Shown: piece by piece, positions 53,404-62,586 of the stretch | How positions within the stretch are numbered: the first letter of the stretch is position 1 | How the letters are laid out: each line of letters begins with the position of its first letter | Source of the DNA: Pirellulaceae bacterium | GTDB lineage: Bacteria; Planctomycetota; Planctomycetia; Pirellulales; Pirellulaceae | Assembly (NCBI GenBank): GCA_019636385.1 | Contig: JAHBXT010000003.1 | Span: 124,001-188,000 of the forward strand | Length of the DNA: 64,000 nt | Direction of reading: 5' to 3' | Notes under the pieces: generated by a model | Seen by the model: only the letters and a program-made list of their open reading frames with translations | Told to the model about the DNA's origin: nothing | Databases searched by the model: none | Program-made: the position numbers and the translations under genes

Positions 53404-54648
53404 ATGGATATCCGCAATCGAACCTTAGGCATGTTGGCATGTGCTGTATTGACCGCAAGCTGCACTAGCCCATCATCAATAATCGCCGCCGAGTTACTGA
53501 CGATCGGGTCACCAGCACCGGCGATCGATATCGAGCACTGGATCAGTAACGGAGAGGGGCGTTTCAAACCCGTACAGAAGTTTTCTCCAGGCAAAGTGTA
53601 TGTTATCGAGTTTTGGGCAACATGGTGCGGCCCGTGTGTCCGAAGTATTCCACAGTTGGCGGCCTTGCAGCAGCGTTATGCGGACCAAGGATTGCAGATC
53701 ATCAGCGTCAGCAACGAAGACCGGGAAACCGTGGATCAATTCTTACAGCGGACAGTAGTTGACTCCAAAGACGAGACGACTTACGCGAAATTGACGTCGG
53801 CCTATTGCCTCACGACCGATCCAGACGGCTCGGTTCAAGAAGACTACATGGTAGCAGCGGCGCAGAGCGGGATACCAACTGCGTTTCTGATTGGCAAGGA
53901 TGGCGTGATCGAGTGGATCGGGCTGCCTAGTGACATCGACGAACCGATTCAGAAGGTACTTCAAGGAACTTGGGACCGCGCTGCGGCACGAGCCGCCATC
54001 GTAGCTGAACAACGTCGAATGCATGTTCAAACGGCCATCGGCCAGGCGATGAGCCGAGGCAACGTCGACGCGGCACTCAAGATCATTGCACAAGCCAAAA
54101 TCGACTATGCGGATGATCGTGAGCTTGTCGAGCTCTTGAACTTTGCCGAAATACAAGTTCGCGTCTTTCCTGCCACTCGGTTGGCCATGGAAGGCAAGAT
54201 CGACGAGTCGCTGAAAATGCTGGAAGAGTTGAAGGCTTCATCGCCTTCACAGCAACAAGAGATAACTGAAATTCAGTTCAGCGTCCTATTGCATGGCCAG
54301 CGCTTTGACGCTGCCGCCAAGACACTGGACGCGATTGTAGCTAAAGAATCAGATGCAGAAAAGCTGAATGCAATTGCCTGGTCGTTGTACGAAGCAGCTA
54401 GCGATACCAAAGATTTCTCGGAATCGTTGCTGGCCGCAGCAACTCGGACTGCCAGTAAGTCGATTCAGTTAGCGCCTCATGACGCTACCGCATACGATAC
54501 ACATGCGCATTTGTTGCATCGCCAAGGACAGCGAGATGCTGCCATCGAGGCACAGACACGAGCCGTTGAACTGGCCGACGAAACAATGCGGGAGGAGTAT
54601 GCCGCATTCTTAGAGCAGATGAAAGCGGAAAAAACCGAAGCCCAGTAA
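53404..54648 (+). CDS. secreted thioredoxin-like protein with TPR region
   Basis: Exported protein of 414 residues with a signal peptide at about 1-29. A TlpA/AhpC-type thioredoxin domain spans about 32-190 with the redox motif WATWCGPC (71-78). The C-terminal half (about 195-405) is all-helical with TPR-like repeats (for example LNAIAWSLYEAASDTKDF and TAYDTHAHLLHRQGQRDAA). The combination occurs in planctomycete and Bacteroidetes periplasmic proteins and probably tethers a disulfide reductase to partners. Reductive direction is inferred from the CGPC motif. There is no operon partner: trpD is convergent. Confidence 0.85.
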   Translation: MDIRNRTLGMLACAVLTASCTSPSSIIAAELLTIGSPAPAIDIEHWISNGEGRFKPVQKFSPGKVYVIEFWATWCGPCVRSIPQLAALQQRYADQGLQIISVSNEDRETVDQFLQRTVVDSKDETTYAKLTSAYCLTTDPDGSVQEDYMVAAAQSGIPTAFLIGKDGVIEWIGLPSDIDEPIQKVLQGTWDRAAARAAIVAEQRRMHVQTAIGQAMSRGNVDAALKIIAQAKIDYADDRELVELLNFAEIQVRVFPATRLAMEGKIDESLKMLEELKASSPSQQQEITEIQFSVLLHGQRFDAAAKTLDAIVAKESDAEKLNAIAWSLYEAASDTKDFSESLLAAATRTASKSIQLAPHDATAYDTHAHLLHRQGQRDAAIEAQTRAVELADETMREEYAAFLEQMKAEKTEAQ

Positions 54649-54673
54649 CTGGGGTCCACAATTTCTAACGTCG

Positions 54674-55696
54674 TCAGGCTGGCTGGTGTGTTCGGGTCGC
54701 TAGCCGCTGGACCAACTGCGCTGCCTGTCCCGTGTCGATCGCAGCAGCGATTTTCTGTGCACAGTCAGCCAACGATAGGTTGGACTGTACAAGCCACAGC
54801 GCAGCTGCTGCGTTCATGACCACGACGTCACGACACGCCCCCCGTTGTCCCTGCAGAATGCGGCGAATGCAGGCTGCACTGCTAGCTGGATCATCAGCCC
54901 ACAGCTCCGTGCGCGGGGCCGAGCGGACTCCAAAATCCTCGGCCGTCCACAGGTGTTCGCGAATTTCATGGGGCGTAACCTCTAAGACTCGCGTCGCGGC
55001 AGAAATGGAAATTTCGTCGACACCGTCTTGGCCGCGCACGACCAGCGATCGCTGCGTCCCCAGCGCTTGCAGGGCTAGCGCCAGCATGTCCTGCATTGCC
55101 GCGTCGCCGACGCCCAAGACTTGGCACTCAGCACCAGCTGGATTTGCCAACGGTCCCAAGCGATTAAAGATGGTCGGATGACCCAATTGCCGGCGCACGG
55201 CTGCCACATGCTTCATGGCCGGGTGAAACAATGGGGCGAAACAGAAACAAATCCCCACATCGTCCAAACACCCCTGGACCACCTCCGGAGGAGCGTCCAG
55301 GTTCAGCCCCAGTTCCGCCAATACATCCGCGGAACCGGTGCTGCTAGTGATCTTGCGATTGCCATGCTTGGCTACAGGCACGCCTGTGGCTGCCAAAGCC
55401 AGAGCAGCAGCAGTGCTGATATTGAACGTCTTAGAGCCATCGCCACCGGTGCCGCAGGTATCCAAAACTGGCCTCTTGGCCGATGAAATTCGCCGCATCG
55501 CGGCCCGCATTGCCAAGGCAGCTCCCACCAGTTCATCAACCGTTTCGCCTTTGGCCGCCAGGCTGCTTAGAATTTGCCGCACTAGGTTCTCGTCCGCGCT
55601 GCCGGAAAGCATATATTCAATTGCGGCCGACATTTCCTGTCTGGACAGGTCACGAAAAGCTTGGATCGCCGAAAGAATTCCGCTAAAATCAAACAT
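54674..55696 (-). CDS. trpD: anthranilate phosphoribosyltransferase
   Basis: TrpD transfers the phosphoribosyl group from PRPP to anthranilate in tryptophan synthesis, 340 residues. The glycine-rich PRPP loop DTCGTGGDGSKTFNIST (about 80-96), VAKHGNR (about 108-114), and the NRLGPLANPAG segment (about 180-190) are all present. The N-terminal helical domain includes EYMLSGSADENLVRQIL. No other trp gene is in the window, so the pathway is split in this genome. It is divergent from the nucleoside hydrolase gene. Confidence 0.95.
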   Translation of the reverse strand: MFDFSGILSAIQAFRDLSRQEMSAAIEYMLSGSADENLVRQILSSLAAKGETVDELVGAALAMRAAMRRISSAKRPVLDTCGTGGDGSKTFNISTAAALALAATGVPVAKHGNRKITSSTGSADVLAELGLNLDAPPEVVQGCLDDVGICFCFAPLFHPAMKHVAAVRRQLGHPTIFNRLGPLANPAGAECQVLGVGDAAMQDMLALALQALGTQRSLVVRGQDGVDEISISAATRVLEVTPHEIREHLWTAEDFGVRSAPRTELWADDPASSAACIRRILQGQRGACRDVVVMNAAAALWLVQSNLSLADCAQKIAAAIDTGQAAQLVQRLATRTHQPA

Positions 55697-55810
55697 TTTG
55701 AAGCTTGCCCTTGAGGTACGCTGCGGGACTATCGGTTAGGTTGATGTAGTGCTGGCGGCTCTCACTTCGACGTCACTCTACCTGCCGAAAGGAATGCCCG
55801 AGAACTCAGG

Positions 55811-56761
55811 ATGCCCAGGAAGATTATCATAGACTGCGATCCAGGGATCGACGATGCCCTGGCGCTCAGCTGCGCATTATTTGATCCGCGGCTTGAAGTC
55901 TTAGCGATCACGGCGTGTGCGGGAACTGTCGATTCCGAACAAGCTACTCGCAATGTTCATGCGCTGGTCGAACGTCTTGACCCTCCGCTGATGCCGCGGA
56001 TCGGCGCGGCCCTTGATCCTCAACAGGGTGCCGCCGTTTCCAATGGTTCAAATTTGCATGGCGAACACGGTTTAGGAACTGTGGCTTGGCAACCAATCAC
56101 CCGTCAGCACTCAATTCCTAGCGACAAATTGCTGTGCGATCAAATGCGTGCACACCCCGGTGAAATCACCCTTGTCTGCACAGGACCGTTAACGGGTGTG
56201 GCCCAAGCGCTCAGTCGCGACCCGGCGATTTGCACGCTGGTCGACCGCATCATCATCGCTGGAGGTTCAGTTCGCTTGGAGGGCAATGTATCTGCCTGTG
56301 CTGAGTTCAACATGCACTTCGATCCGATCAGCGCGCAAGCCGTGTTTGGCTCACCAACCAGCAAAACCTTATTGCCATTGGAGGTCACGAGTGAACTCAG
56401 TTTTGGCTGGGAACTTGTCGACCGCCTACCGCCCAAGCACACCAGGATCGGCGCGGTTCTGCATGAGGTTGTACCTCATCTGTTTCGCTCAACCCGCCAG
56501 CGACTTGGTCGTGAAACGGTTGCCTTTCAAGCGCTCGCACCGATCCTGATGTTGCTGGACCCATTGCTGTTTCAAACTTCGGTGATGGCTGGAGATGTGG
56601 AGACCGCTGGCGAATTGACGCGGGGTGCCACGATATTTGACAATCGCGATCCTCGCCAGTGGCTGGATAATATGGAAGTTGCAATTAGCGTGGATGCCGA
56701 ATCAGCGATGGACGCATTCGATAACCTGCTCAAATACTTGGCTCAAGACCACCCATCGTAG
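55811..56761 (+). CDS. inosine-uridine-preferring nucleoside hydrolase
   Basis: Nucleoside N-ribohydrolase of 316 residues, which splits ribonucleosides to base and ribose. The calcium and ribose site is the N-terminal IIIDCDPGIDDALAL (about 5-19; Asp8, Asp10, Asp14 and Asp15 form the cluster). Later elements such as GPLTGVAQAL and GGSVRLEGNVSACAEFNMHFDP (about 150-171) match the family. The catalytic pocket His usually near residue 240 is not obvious in this read, so specificity (inosine, uridine or pyrimidine) is open. No signal peptide is present. It is convergent with the glycosylase gene. Confidence 0.88.
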   Translation: MPRKIIIDCDPGIDDALALSCALFDPRLEVLAITACAGTVDSEQATRNVHALVERLDPPLMPRIGAALDPQQGAAVSNGSNLHGEHGLGTVAWQPITRQHSIPSDKLLCDQMRAHPGEITLVCTGPLTGVAQALSRDPAICTLVDRIIIAGGSVRLEGNVSACAEFNMHFDPISAQAVFGSPTSKTLLPLEVTSELSFGWELVDRLPPKHTRIGAVLHEVVPHLFRSTRQRLGRETVAFQALAPILMLLDPLLFQTSVMAGDVETAGELTRGATIFDNRDPRQWLDNMEVAISVDAESAMDAFDNLLKYLAQDHPS

Positions 56762-56789
56762 CCTCAATTCTGCACACGTTAGTCGTGGC

Positions 56790-56809
56790 CCCTGTGGTAT
56801 GACACAGGG
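56790..56809. terminator. candidate bidirectional hairpin
   Basis: CCCTGTG (56790-56796), 6-nt loop, CACAGGG (56803-56809) lie between the convergent nucleoside hydrolase and glycosylase genes. The stem is only seven pairs and no T-run follows, so this is weak. Confidence 0.25.
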
Positions 56810-56905
56810 TTCTCCGGCTAGGCCGGTACACGGGATGCTGGTTAGGTAATGAGCCTTGGATTGATCCAAGATTCATCTGCATGCCGCCACGACTTGATTC
56901 CAACT

Positions 56906-57601
56906 TCACGATTGCGAGACAGCTTCTGTGCGTTGTATTCCAAAGCGCCATGTCCTGCCGCTTGGATGTTCGGCAGCTGAGCCACTGACCAGTTGGTGCC
57001 CCTGAATAAACCAGCGCAATGGCAATTCCTGAGATTGACTAATCCCGATCCGGCGCCCGCTTTTGACTCGCCAGGATTGGCGGCGCACGCTAGCGGGTGC
57101 TTCCTCAAGCCACATTGGTGCATCGCACGCCAAGTCGATGCCGTCCAGCAATCGATTCACGGCCATCGCCTGACATATCCGCCCTGGACCGCTGGTTAGA
57201 CTCCGCAACCAGCTCACCTGTCGCTGACCAGCTTTGAGTTCTTCAAGCTGCCTTAGACGGCACATCATGTCCAGTCCCTCAACGGGCTCAATCGCTCGAA
57301 TCAGTATTGCGCTGCCGATGCCGATCGGCTGAGTCACAATATTCAGACAGTGGTGCGTGTGAATCGGATAAACGTACAGACTACCGGCCTCAGCGAACAT
57401 ACTACGATTACTGCGGGTCAGCCCACGAGCGCTGTGGCTGGCTGCATCGTCTCTCGACAAGTAGGCTTCTACCTCAACGATGATCCCACTGAGCCGCTGG
57501 CCGTCCAGTTGTCGAACCAGCAAACTACCCAACAGACGTCGGGCGACAGCCCGCGGGGTTCCCTGGAACGCGCTCTTTGACCAGCGATTTTCAGGACTCA
57601 T
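56906..57601 (-). CDS. DNA-3-methyladenine glycosylase (AAG/Mpg family)
   Basis: DNA repair enzyme that removes alkylated purines such as 3-methyladenine and hypoxanthine, 231 residues. The catalytic glutamate is in GIIVEVEAYLS (about 39-49), and SLYVYPIHTHHCLNIVT (about 74-90) is the AAG substrate pocket. SGPGRICQAM (about 137-146) and a C-terminal RRIGISQSQELPLRWF also match. It lacks the long N-terminal tail of eukaryotic AAG. The start ATG at 57601 gives a short normal lead. No partner gene lies next to it. Confidence 0.88.
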   Translation of the reverse strand: MSPENRWSKSAFQGTPRAVARRLLGSLLVRQLDGQRLSGIIVEVEAYLSRDDAASHSARGLTRSNRSMFAEAGSLYVYPIHTHHCLNIVTQPIGIGSAILIRAIEPVEGLDMMCRLRQLEELKAGQRQVSWLRSLTSGPGRICQAMAVNRLLDGIDLACDAPMWLEEAPASVRRQSWRVKSGRRIGISQSQELPLRWFIQGHQLVSGSAAEHPSGRTWRFGIQRTEAVSQS

Positions 57602-57914
57602 ATGGAACGTGCTTTGCCTTCAAGTACCGACCCCGTGTGTGCCACCCTTTATCAACCATAAGCGTTACACCTTTATGTGTTAGTCGGGCTATGCGCGTTA
57701 TTCGACTGAAAACGGCTCATTCAAAATAACGCTAGCAAAACCGAGTGGTTAGTCGATAGCTTTAGGGTTCGGTAGGCTCGCGTGCCGTGGGCATGTTTCG
57801 CCGAACCGACCGGCCAGCGACCGCTCCAAATCCGTTCGCACCGGTTGTCCACAGTGGCGCGTTTACTGATGCGCTACATGATCGCACCCATCTCCCAAGC
57901 TTCAAGGCTAAGTA
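57602..57914. other. intergenic region with an 8-bp inverted repeat
   Basis: 313 bp between divergent genes. GCGTTATT (57695-57702) and AATAACGC (57725-57732) form a perfect inverted repeat with a 22-bp centre, the same geometry as the repeat at cysH. A second, weaker pair GGTTCGG/CCGAACC follows further right. No ORF or RNA gene was recognised. Confidence 0.4.
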
Positions 57915-58235
57915 ATGAGCAAAAAAGATACCTTTCGCGTGGTTACGCGAGGTAGCGACGGATCGCTCCGAATTCGCGATTTTCCTTCGGCAGACTCGAT
58001 CTTCAATTTGCATTCGCAAATTGGTGTCGACGACAGTAGCGCTGACCTGGCCCTGCGCGGGCTGCCTGTTTTCCGTGGACTAATCGGACCTATTCCGGAA
58101 GGCAAGAGTATCGTGCGCTACGAGTCCCCGGATGTATTTGAAACGGTAACTAAGGAATGGAGCAGTCAGAAGATTCGTCGCCGTCGACGACGCACTGACG
58201 CCCCCACGGACGAATTGGTTGATTCCAACGAGTGA
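57915..58235 (+). CDS. small conserved-looking hypothetical protein
   Basis: Protein of 106 residues with no family I recognise. The N-terminus is mixed polar, the middle (about 45-75) is hydrophobic-alternating and may be beta, and the C-terminus has the run KIRRRRRRTD followed by acidic residues. No signal peptide or membrane helix is present. It has a clear ATG and is the only open frame here, and it precedes the sigma-factor gene by 227 bp on the same strand. The basic run might bind nucleic acid, but this is a guess. Moderate confidence that it is expressed. Confidence 0.55.
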   Translation: MSKKDTFRVVTRGSDGSLRIRDFPSADSIFNLHSQIGVDDSSADLALRGLPVFRGLIGPIPEGKSIVRYESPDVFETVTKEWSSQKIRRRRRRTDAPTDELVDSNE

Positions 58236-58462
58236 TGAGCAGGCTCCAGCAGGCCTTACGCAAGCGGAACAATCGTTGCAATCGGCAATGTTTTGCGATT
58301 CCTCCAGTCTTCACATGCGAACGTCGATAACTCACTCCGTGCCCAAGACGCAAAGCTAGCTATACCGGCTGCAATTCGCCCCAGGGCTGCGCCGCCATAC
58401 TTGACGATCCGTTTCTGCAGTTCATCGCCATCCATTCCCTTAGAAGTGAACCGAGTTTCCTC

Positions 58463-59389
58463 ATGTCCGACCAAGACGAGTATTTCGACTCAACGTTTGA
58501 CGATCAGACTCGACAGACCGAAGGACGCAGCAAGAAACGTGATTCGGCCCAGGACGGACCGGGTGCCCAGTCTCCTCTGGAAACCTATTTGCGCGAGATC
58601 AACGCGACGAGCCTGTTGTCTGGCGAGCAAGAGCGCGAGCTGGCCCGTCGCATAGCCAAAGGCGATGTCGAAGCGCGTGACCACATGGTGCGTGCCAACT
58701 TGCGGTTGGTAGTCAACATCGCCCGAGGGTACGTTGGCAAAGGATTGGGACTACAAGACCTGATCGAAGAAGGCAATTTAGGCCTGCTCCGCGCTGTGGA
58801 AGGATTCGACCCCGAAATGGGCACGCGCTTTAGCACCTACGCCAGCTATTGGATCAAACAGTCCATCAAGCGCGCGCTGATTAATTGCGCCAAGACGATT
58901 CGCATCCCGGCCTACATGGTCGAGCTATTGTCGAAATGGCGTCGAGCTTCGGCGCGATTGACAGAGGAACTTGGGCGGGGGCCAACTCAGGAAGAAGTGG
59001 GCCGAGTGCTTGGACTGCCGAGAAAGAAACTGCCCATCATCAAGAAAGCCATCCAGATCTACAACAGCGCGCCACAGAATGACCAAACCGACGCAGGTTG
59101 GTCCCTGGGTGATTTGGTTATGGATGATCGGCTCAAGGCACCCGACGAGGAGCTGTTGGATCACGATGTGCTAAGTACTGTGCTGGAACTGTTGGACCAC
59201 TTGGAGACGCGCGAAGCTACAGTGCTGAAGATGCGTTTTGGATTAGGGGATCAGCAGGCTCATACGCTAAAAGAAATCGGTCACGAACTGGGGCTAACTC
59301 GCGAACGTGTGCGACAAATCGAAACCGAAGCACTCGCCAAACTGGCACACGGTCTACGTGACCCCAAAGAGCGTGCCGGATTGGTTTAA
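58463..59389 (+). CDS. RNA polymerase sigma-70 family factor (group 2-like)
   Basis: Primary-type sigma factor of 308 residues without region 1.1. Region 1.2 is at about 35-65, region 2 at about 72-145 (with DLIEEGNLGLLRAVEGFDP and YASYWIKQSIKRAL), region 3 at about 150-220 and region 4 at about 240-300 (helix-turn-helix LKEIGHELGLTRERVRQIE). It should direct RNA polymerase to -35/-10 promoters. In region 2.4 the helix that reads WWIRQAITRA in E. coli RpoD reads YWIKQSIKRA, so a conserved Thr is Lys and one Trp is Tyr. That may shift -10 preference. Its last bases overlap the stop of the glycosyltransferase gene by four. Confidence 0.9.
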   Translation: MSDQDEYFDSTFDDQTRQTEGRSKKRDSAQDGPGAQSPLETYLREINATSLLSGEQERELARRIAKGDVEARDHMVRANLRLVVNIARGYVGKGLGLQDLIEEGNLGLLRAVEGFDPEMGTRFSTYASYWIKQSIKRALINCAKTIRIPAYMVELLSKWRRASARLTEELGRGPTQEEVGRVLGLPRKKLPIIKKAIQIYNSAPQNDQTDAGWSLGDLVMDDRLKAPDEELLDHDVLSTVLELLDHLETREATVLKMRFGLGDQQAHTLKEIGHELGLTRERVRQIETEALAKLAHGLRDPKERAGLV

Positions 59390-60486
59390 CCCGCCACGAG
59401 TTGCTCATATAACTCGGCATACGCCGCCACCATTTTTTCGACAGAGAACTGGCTGAGTGCTCGCTGACTGGCTGACCGCCCCATGCGCTGCCGCAATGGC
59501 GGATCGCTGAGCAATAGATTTGAGCAACGTGTCATCTGACCGAGGTTCTCAAGGTCATATAAATAGCCGGTTTCGCCTGGAATCACCAACTCGCGGTTGG
59601 CCTGTGTATCACGGGCCACGACAGGCAGGCCACTGGCCATGGCTTGCAGAATGCCACCGTTTTGACCGCCGCTCGGATCGGCACTCCACAAAAGATCGCA
59701 GGCGGACAACAACTGGTTGGCATCGCTGCGATGTCCTACAAATCGGACGGCATCTTGTGCCCCATACTGATCCCGTAGGTGTTGCAAGTGTTGCCGATAT
59801 GGCCCATCTCCGATAATGACTAACCAAAAATCACGCAGCACAACTCGCAGCAATTCCGCGCACCAAATCAATTCTGGATATCCTGTGTTGGGCACCAAGC
59901 CTCCCACTGCTGCTACCAGATATTTCCGCGGCGGCAAATTCAACCTACGAAAGAACTCGTCGCGCTGCAACGGCGATTCCGGTCTTGAAACCGCATCGGC
60001 AATTACGCGATACCGTGCTTTGTGGGCTGCCGTTTGTTGCTCCCCTGCAAATTCTGCTGATGAACTTGCCACTTGCACCGAAGTTCCACGCATTAACTGC
60101 TGGTCCAGCCAGTGACGCCACGGTGGTTGATCATGGGCTGTGCCACCCCGCGTTGTTAACGAAATCGACCTCAGCGCCCCAACTGTCGCCAATCGTCCGT
60201 AGGTATTGGCCTGTGAAGACCAGGCATGCACGATGTCCGGTGCAAGATGGCGCAGTGCCTGACGCAACCGCCACCATGCGCTCGGGTCGATGTCCCAGCG
60301 CCTGCCGATTACATGCACCTGCACTCCGGCTCTTACCAACTCCTCTTCCAGCGGACCTGCGCTGGCAAGTGCGATGACATGGCTATCAAAGCGCTGCCTG
60401 TCCAAATGGCACGCTAAGAGCGACATTTGTTTGGCGCTTCCGCTGTGGGTTAGAGTGTCCAGCAAGTAGCAGACGCGGAAATTCAT
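59386..60486 (-). CDS. GT4-like glycosyltransferase
   Basis: GT-B fold glycosyltransferase of family 4 type, 366 residues. The N-terminal domain begins with VCYLLDTLTHSGSAKQ, and the C-terminal half has VAAVGGLVPNTGYPEL, VIIGDGPYRQ and the nucleotide-sugar region DPSGGQNGGILQAMASGLPVV. The usual acidic pair (E-x7-E) of that region is absent: Gln replaces the second Glu and Gly/Gln fill the first. It has no membrane helix and no signal peptide, so it acts at the cytoplasmic face on a lipid or glycan acceptor. It lies 88 bp downstream of a second glycosyltransferase gene on the same strand. Confidence 0.8.
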   Translation of the reverse strand: MNFRVCYLLDTLTHSGSAKQMSLLACHLDRQRFDSHVIALASAGPLEEELVRAGVQVHVIGRRWDIDPSAWWRLRQALRHLAPDIVHAWSSQANTYGRLATVGALRSISLTTRGGTAHDQPPWRHWLDQQLMRGTSVQVASSSAEFAGEQQTAAHKARYRVIADAVSRPESPLQRDEFFRRLNLPPRKYLVAAVGGLVPNTGYPELIWCAELLRVVLRDFWLVIIGDGPYRQHLQHLRDQYGAQDAVRFVGHRSDANQLLSACDLLWSADPSGGQNGGILQAMASGLPVVARDTQANRELVIPGETGYLYDLENLGQMTRCSNLLLSDPPLRQRMGRSASQRALSQFSVEKMVAAYAELYEQLVAG

Positions 60487-60574
60487 TGTTCAGTGAGGCT
60501 AAATGCTGTTCATCAAATTTGTAACAGCGGCTACGAATGGTGTTATAAGTTGAGGTTCATTGTCCACGCACGGT

Positions 60575-61795
60575 CTACGTTTTCGTGTTCACGCGATCGT
60601 TTGCCACAAGCGTCAATCCAAGATGCTTGGCCAATCCGCCGTCACCACAAACTGCTGCGCAGTGCTTACGGTAGGCTTGGCCGGCGATCTTGGTTGACTG
60701 TGCCAGTTGTGCCGGATTTCTGAGCCATTCTTGTACTTTAGCTCGCAGTTCACCTGCACTGCCATCAAAACAATTCTCCAAGCGGGTCTGCCCGTATCTT
60801 CCCGACCACTGAGCAGAGTGCGCAACCAGGAATGGAATGCCACTGACCATGCACGTCGGCAAGTACCACGATTGACCGCAGCCCGCTGTCGGAAGTAGAC
60901 ACAAGTCTGCGGCCTGCATGACTGTATCGACGCAGCTAAACATACCCGGTAGAACCACAATTCGGTGCAACCCCATGCCCTGCAGACAGTCGTAGAACGA
61001 TTCTCGCTCTGGGCCGTCCCCCAGAATCCACAATCGCAGCCGACTCGACACCTCTAACAGACTTTCCAAGGCACCGACCACCAGCCTTAGGTTCCAACGA
61101 CCATTAAACTCGGCGGGCACAATGACCAATTGGTCCTGTGTGTGCAACGCCAAGTCACTGTTAGCGTCGCTCAAGCAACTGCGGGCCGCGCGTCGCGCGC
61201 TAGGAGACCGATCGAGGGCTGGACCGGGCCAATCTGAGAAGCGAACAATTTTATCGGTTGCTCCAATCAGTTTTAAACACTGCTGCTGAGCGGCAACCGA
61301 GGTCACTAAAATGGTGGATGCATTCTCACAGCAATTAACCAGCGAAGCTCTCGCGGCATCGTCAAGCTGCGTGTCTGAGTCACTGGTGTCGGGGGTTGGG
61401 TCGTGCCGAACGACCGAGGGCCAGTGAGACTGGCTGGCGAACGTCAAAGCGGTTGGAGCCACCATATCACACGGGTCATCGCACCACAGGACATCAAATT
61501 GACGATAGTGCTGAGCCAACCAGCGCTGAACGTTGCGACGGTAAAGCCCCTGCCCCACCGAATTTGTAGGTGGTTGATCTATACGAACCACGTCCGTCCC
61601 CTCGACTCGGATTCTTGACGGCCAATCGGTGTGCCACTTGGGTGTTAGAACGGTTGTATGCCAACCTTCGTTCAACAGCCGTCGCGACTGAAGGGCCAGC
61701 CTCAACGAGTGGTCATTGGTATACGGCCAGTAGCGCTGAGCAACCACCAATAGCCGCTGCGACCGGAGGGGCAGTCTCGATTTGCTGGACAGCAT
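60575..61795 (-). CDS. GT4-like glycosyltransferase, second
   Basis: GT-B glycosyltransferase of 406 residues. The N-terminal domain includes RLLVVAQRYWPYTNDHSLRL. The C-terminal half has a donor-binding stretch RLWILGDGPERESFYD (about 260-275) and a PTAGCGQSWYLPTCMVSGIP segment where the acidic EX7E pair is missing. Specificity cannot be assigned. It starts 2 bp after the stop of hpt, so it is in that operon. The two neighbouring glycosyltransferases share the same motif loss and may act in sequence on one surface glycan. Confidence 0.72.
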   Translation of the reverse strand: MLSSKSRLPLRSQRLLVVAQRYWPYTNDHSLRLALQSRRLLNEGWHTTVLTPKWHTDWPSRIRVEGTDVVRIDQPPTNSVGQGLYRRNVQRWLAQHYRQFDVLWCDDPCDMVAPTALTFASQSHWPSVVRHDPTPDTSDSDTQLDDAARASLVNCCENASTILVTSVAAQQQCLKLIGATDKIVRFSDWPGPALDRSPSARRAARSCLSDANSDLALHTQDQLVIVPAEFNGRWNLRLVVGALESLLEVSSRLRLWILGDGPERESFYDCLQGMGLHRIVVLPGMFSCVDTVMQAADLCLLPTAGCGQSWYLPTCMVSGIPFLVAHSAQWSGRYGQTRLENCFDGSAGELRAKVQEWLRNPAQLAQSTKIAGQAYRKHCAAVCGDGGLAKHLGLTLVANDRVNTKT

Positions 61796-61797
61796 GG

Positions 61798-62331
61798 TTA
61801 TTCGGCTGACACGGATTGTATATCGCTTTCCTCCAACACAGCCAAAAATGGCAAATTGCGGTACAGATCGCGATAGTCCAAACCGTAGCCCACTACGAAT
61901 TCATCGGGAATGCGAAACGCAGCGAAATCCGGCTGTACATCCACCATGTTTTTCCCGACCTTGTGCAACAGTACTACCGTGGCGACGCTCCTGGGTCGCA
62001 TGGAGTCGATGCACTCCACGACAGCCTTGAGCGTCTTGCCGGTATCAAAAATATCATCGACAATCAACACATCACGATCTGTGACGTCCAACATCATGTC
62101 AGCCTTGATCCACAAATCGCCAGGCTTCGTACCACCACGATAACTGCTGGCTTGAATCAAACTGACGCGAACCGGCATCGTCAAGCGACGAATCAAATCA
62201 GCCAGCATCACCAGACTGCCGGTCATCACCGCCACTATGGTAATCGGAGATTCGCCGTACCGCTCCATGATTTCTGCGGCCATTTCGTCCACACCCGCGC
62301 GCAATTGTTCTTCGCTCAACAGCTCTCTCAC
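61798..62331 (-). CDS. hpt: hypoxanthine phosphoribosyltransferase
   Basis: Purine salvage enzyme joining hypoxanthine or guanine to PRPP, 177 residues. The PRPP motif is DVLIVDDIFDTGKTL (about 88-102), the ALMTGS-like region reads VAVMTGSLVM near residue 33-42, and VGYGLDYRDLYRNLPF closes the active site. The start is a GTG at 62331; no ATG fits. It leads the transcript that includes the two glycosyltransferases, although a link between salvage and glycosyl transfer is not obvious. Confidence 0.93.
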   Translation of the reverse strand: MRELLSEEQLRAGVDEMAAEIMERYGESPITIVAVMTGSLVMLADLIRRLTMPVRVSLIQASSYRGGTKPGDLWIKADMMLDVTDRDVLIVDDIFDTGKTLKAVVECIDSMRPRSVATVVLLHKVGKNMVDVQPDFAAFRIPDEFVVGYGLDYRDLYRNLPFLAVLEESDIQSVSAE

Positions 62332-62586
62332 GTTGTCTCTACCTTTTCATAGGCATTCATAAAAACTCCACTTCCACCGGTGCCGTGGTCCCCAGTGATA
62401 CAAAACTCAGATCAATGGCTTGTCCCACCAGCTTTAACAATCCCTGGACGATGTTAAAATGACTGACGATGTGAATCAATAATGTAGGCGATTGTGACTC
62501 TTCTTTCGACCGACTAAGCACAGGTTGCCACAGATTATTTTCGCAAGTCTTTCAGCACTTATCTCCCCTACTGCTGAGTTAGTTAG

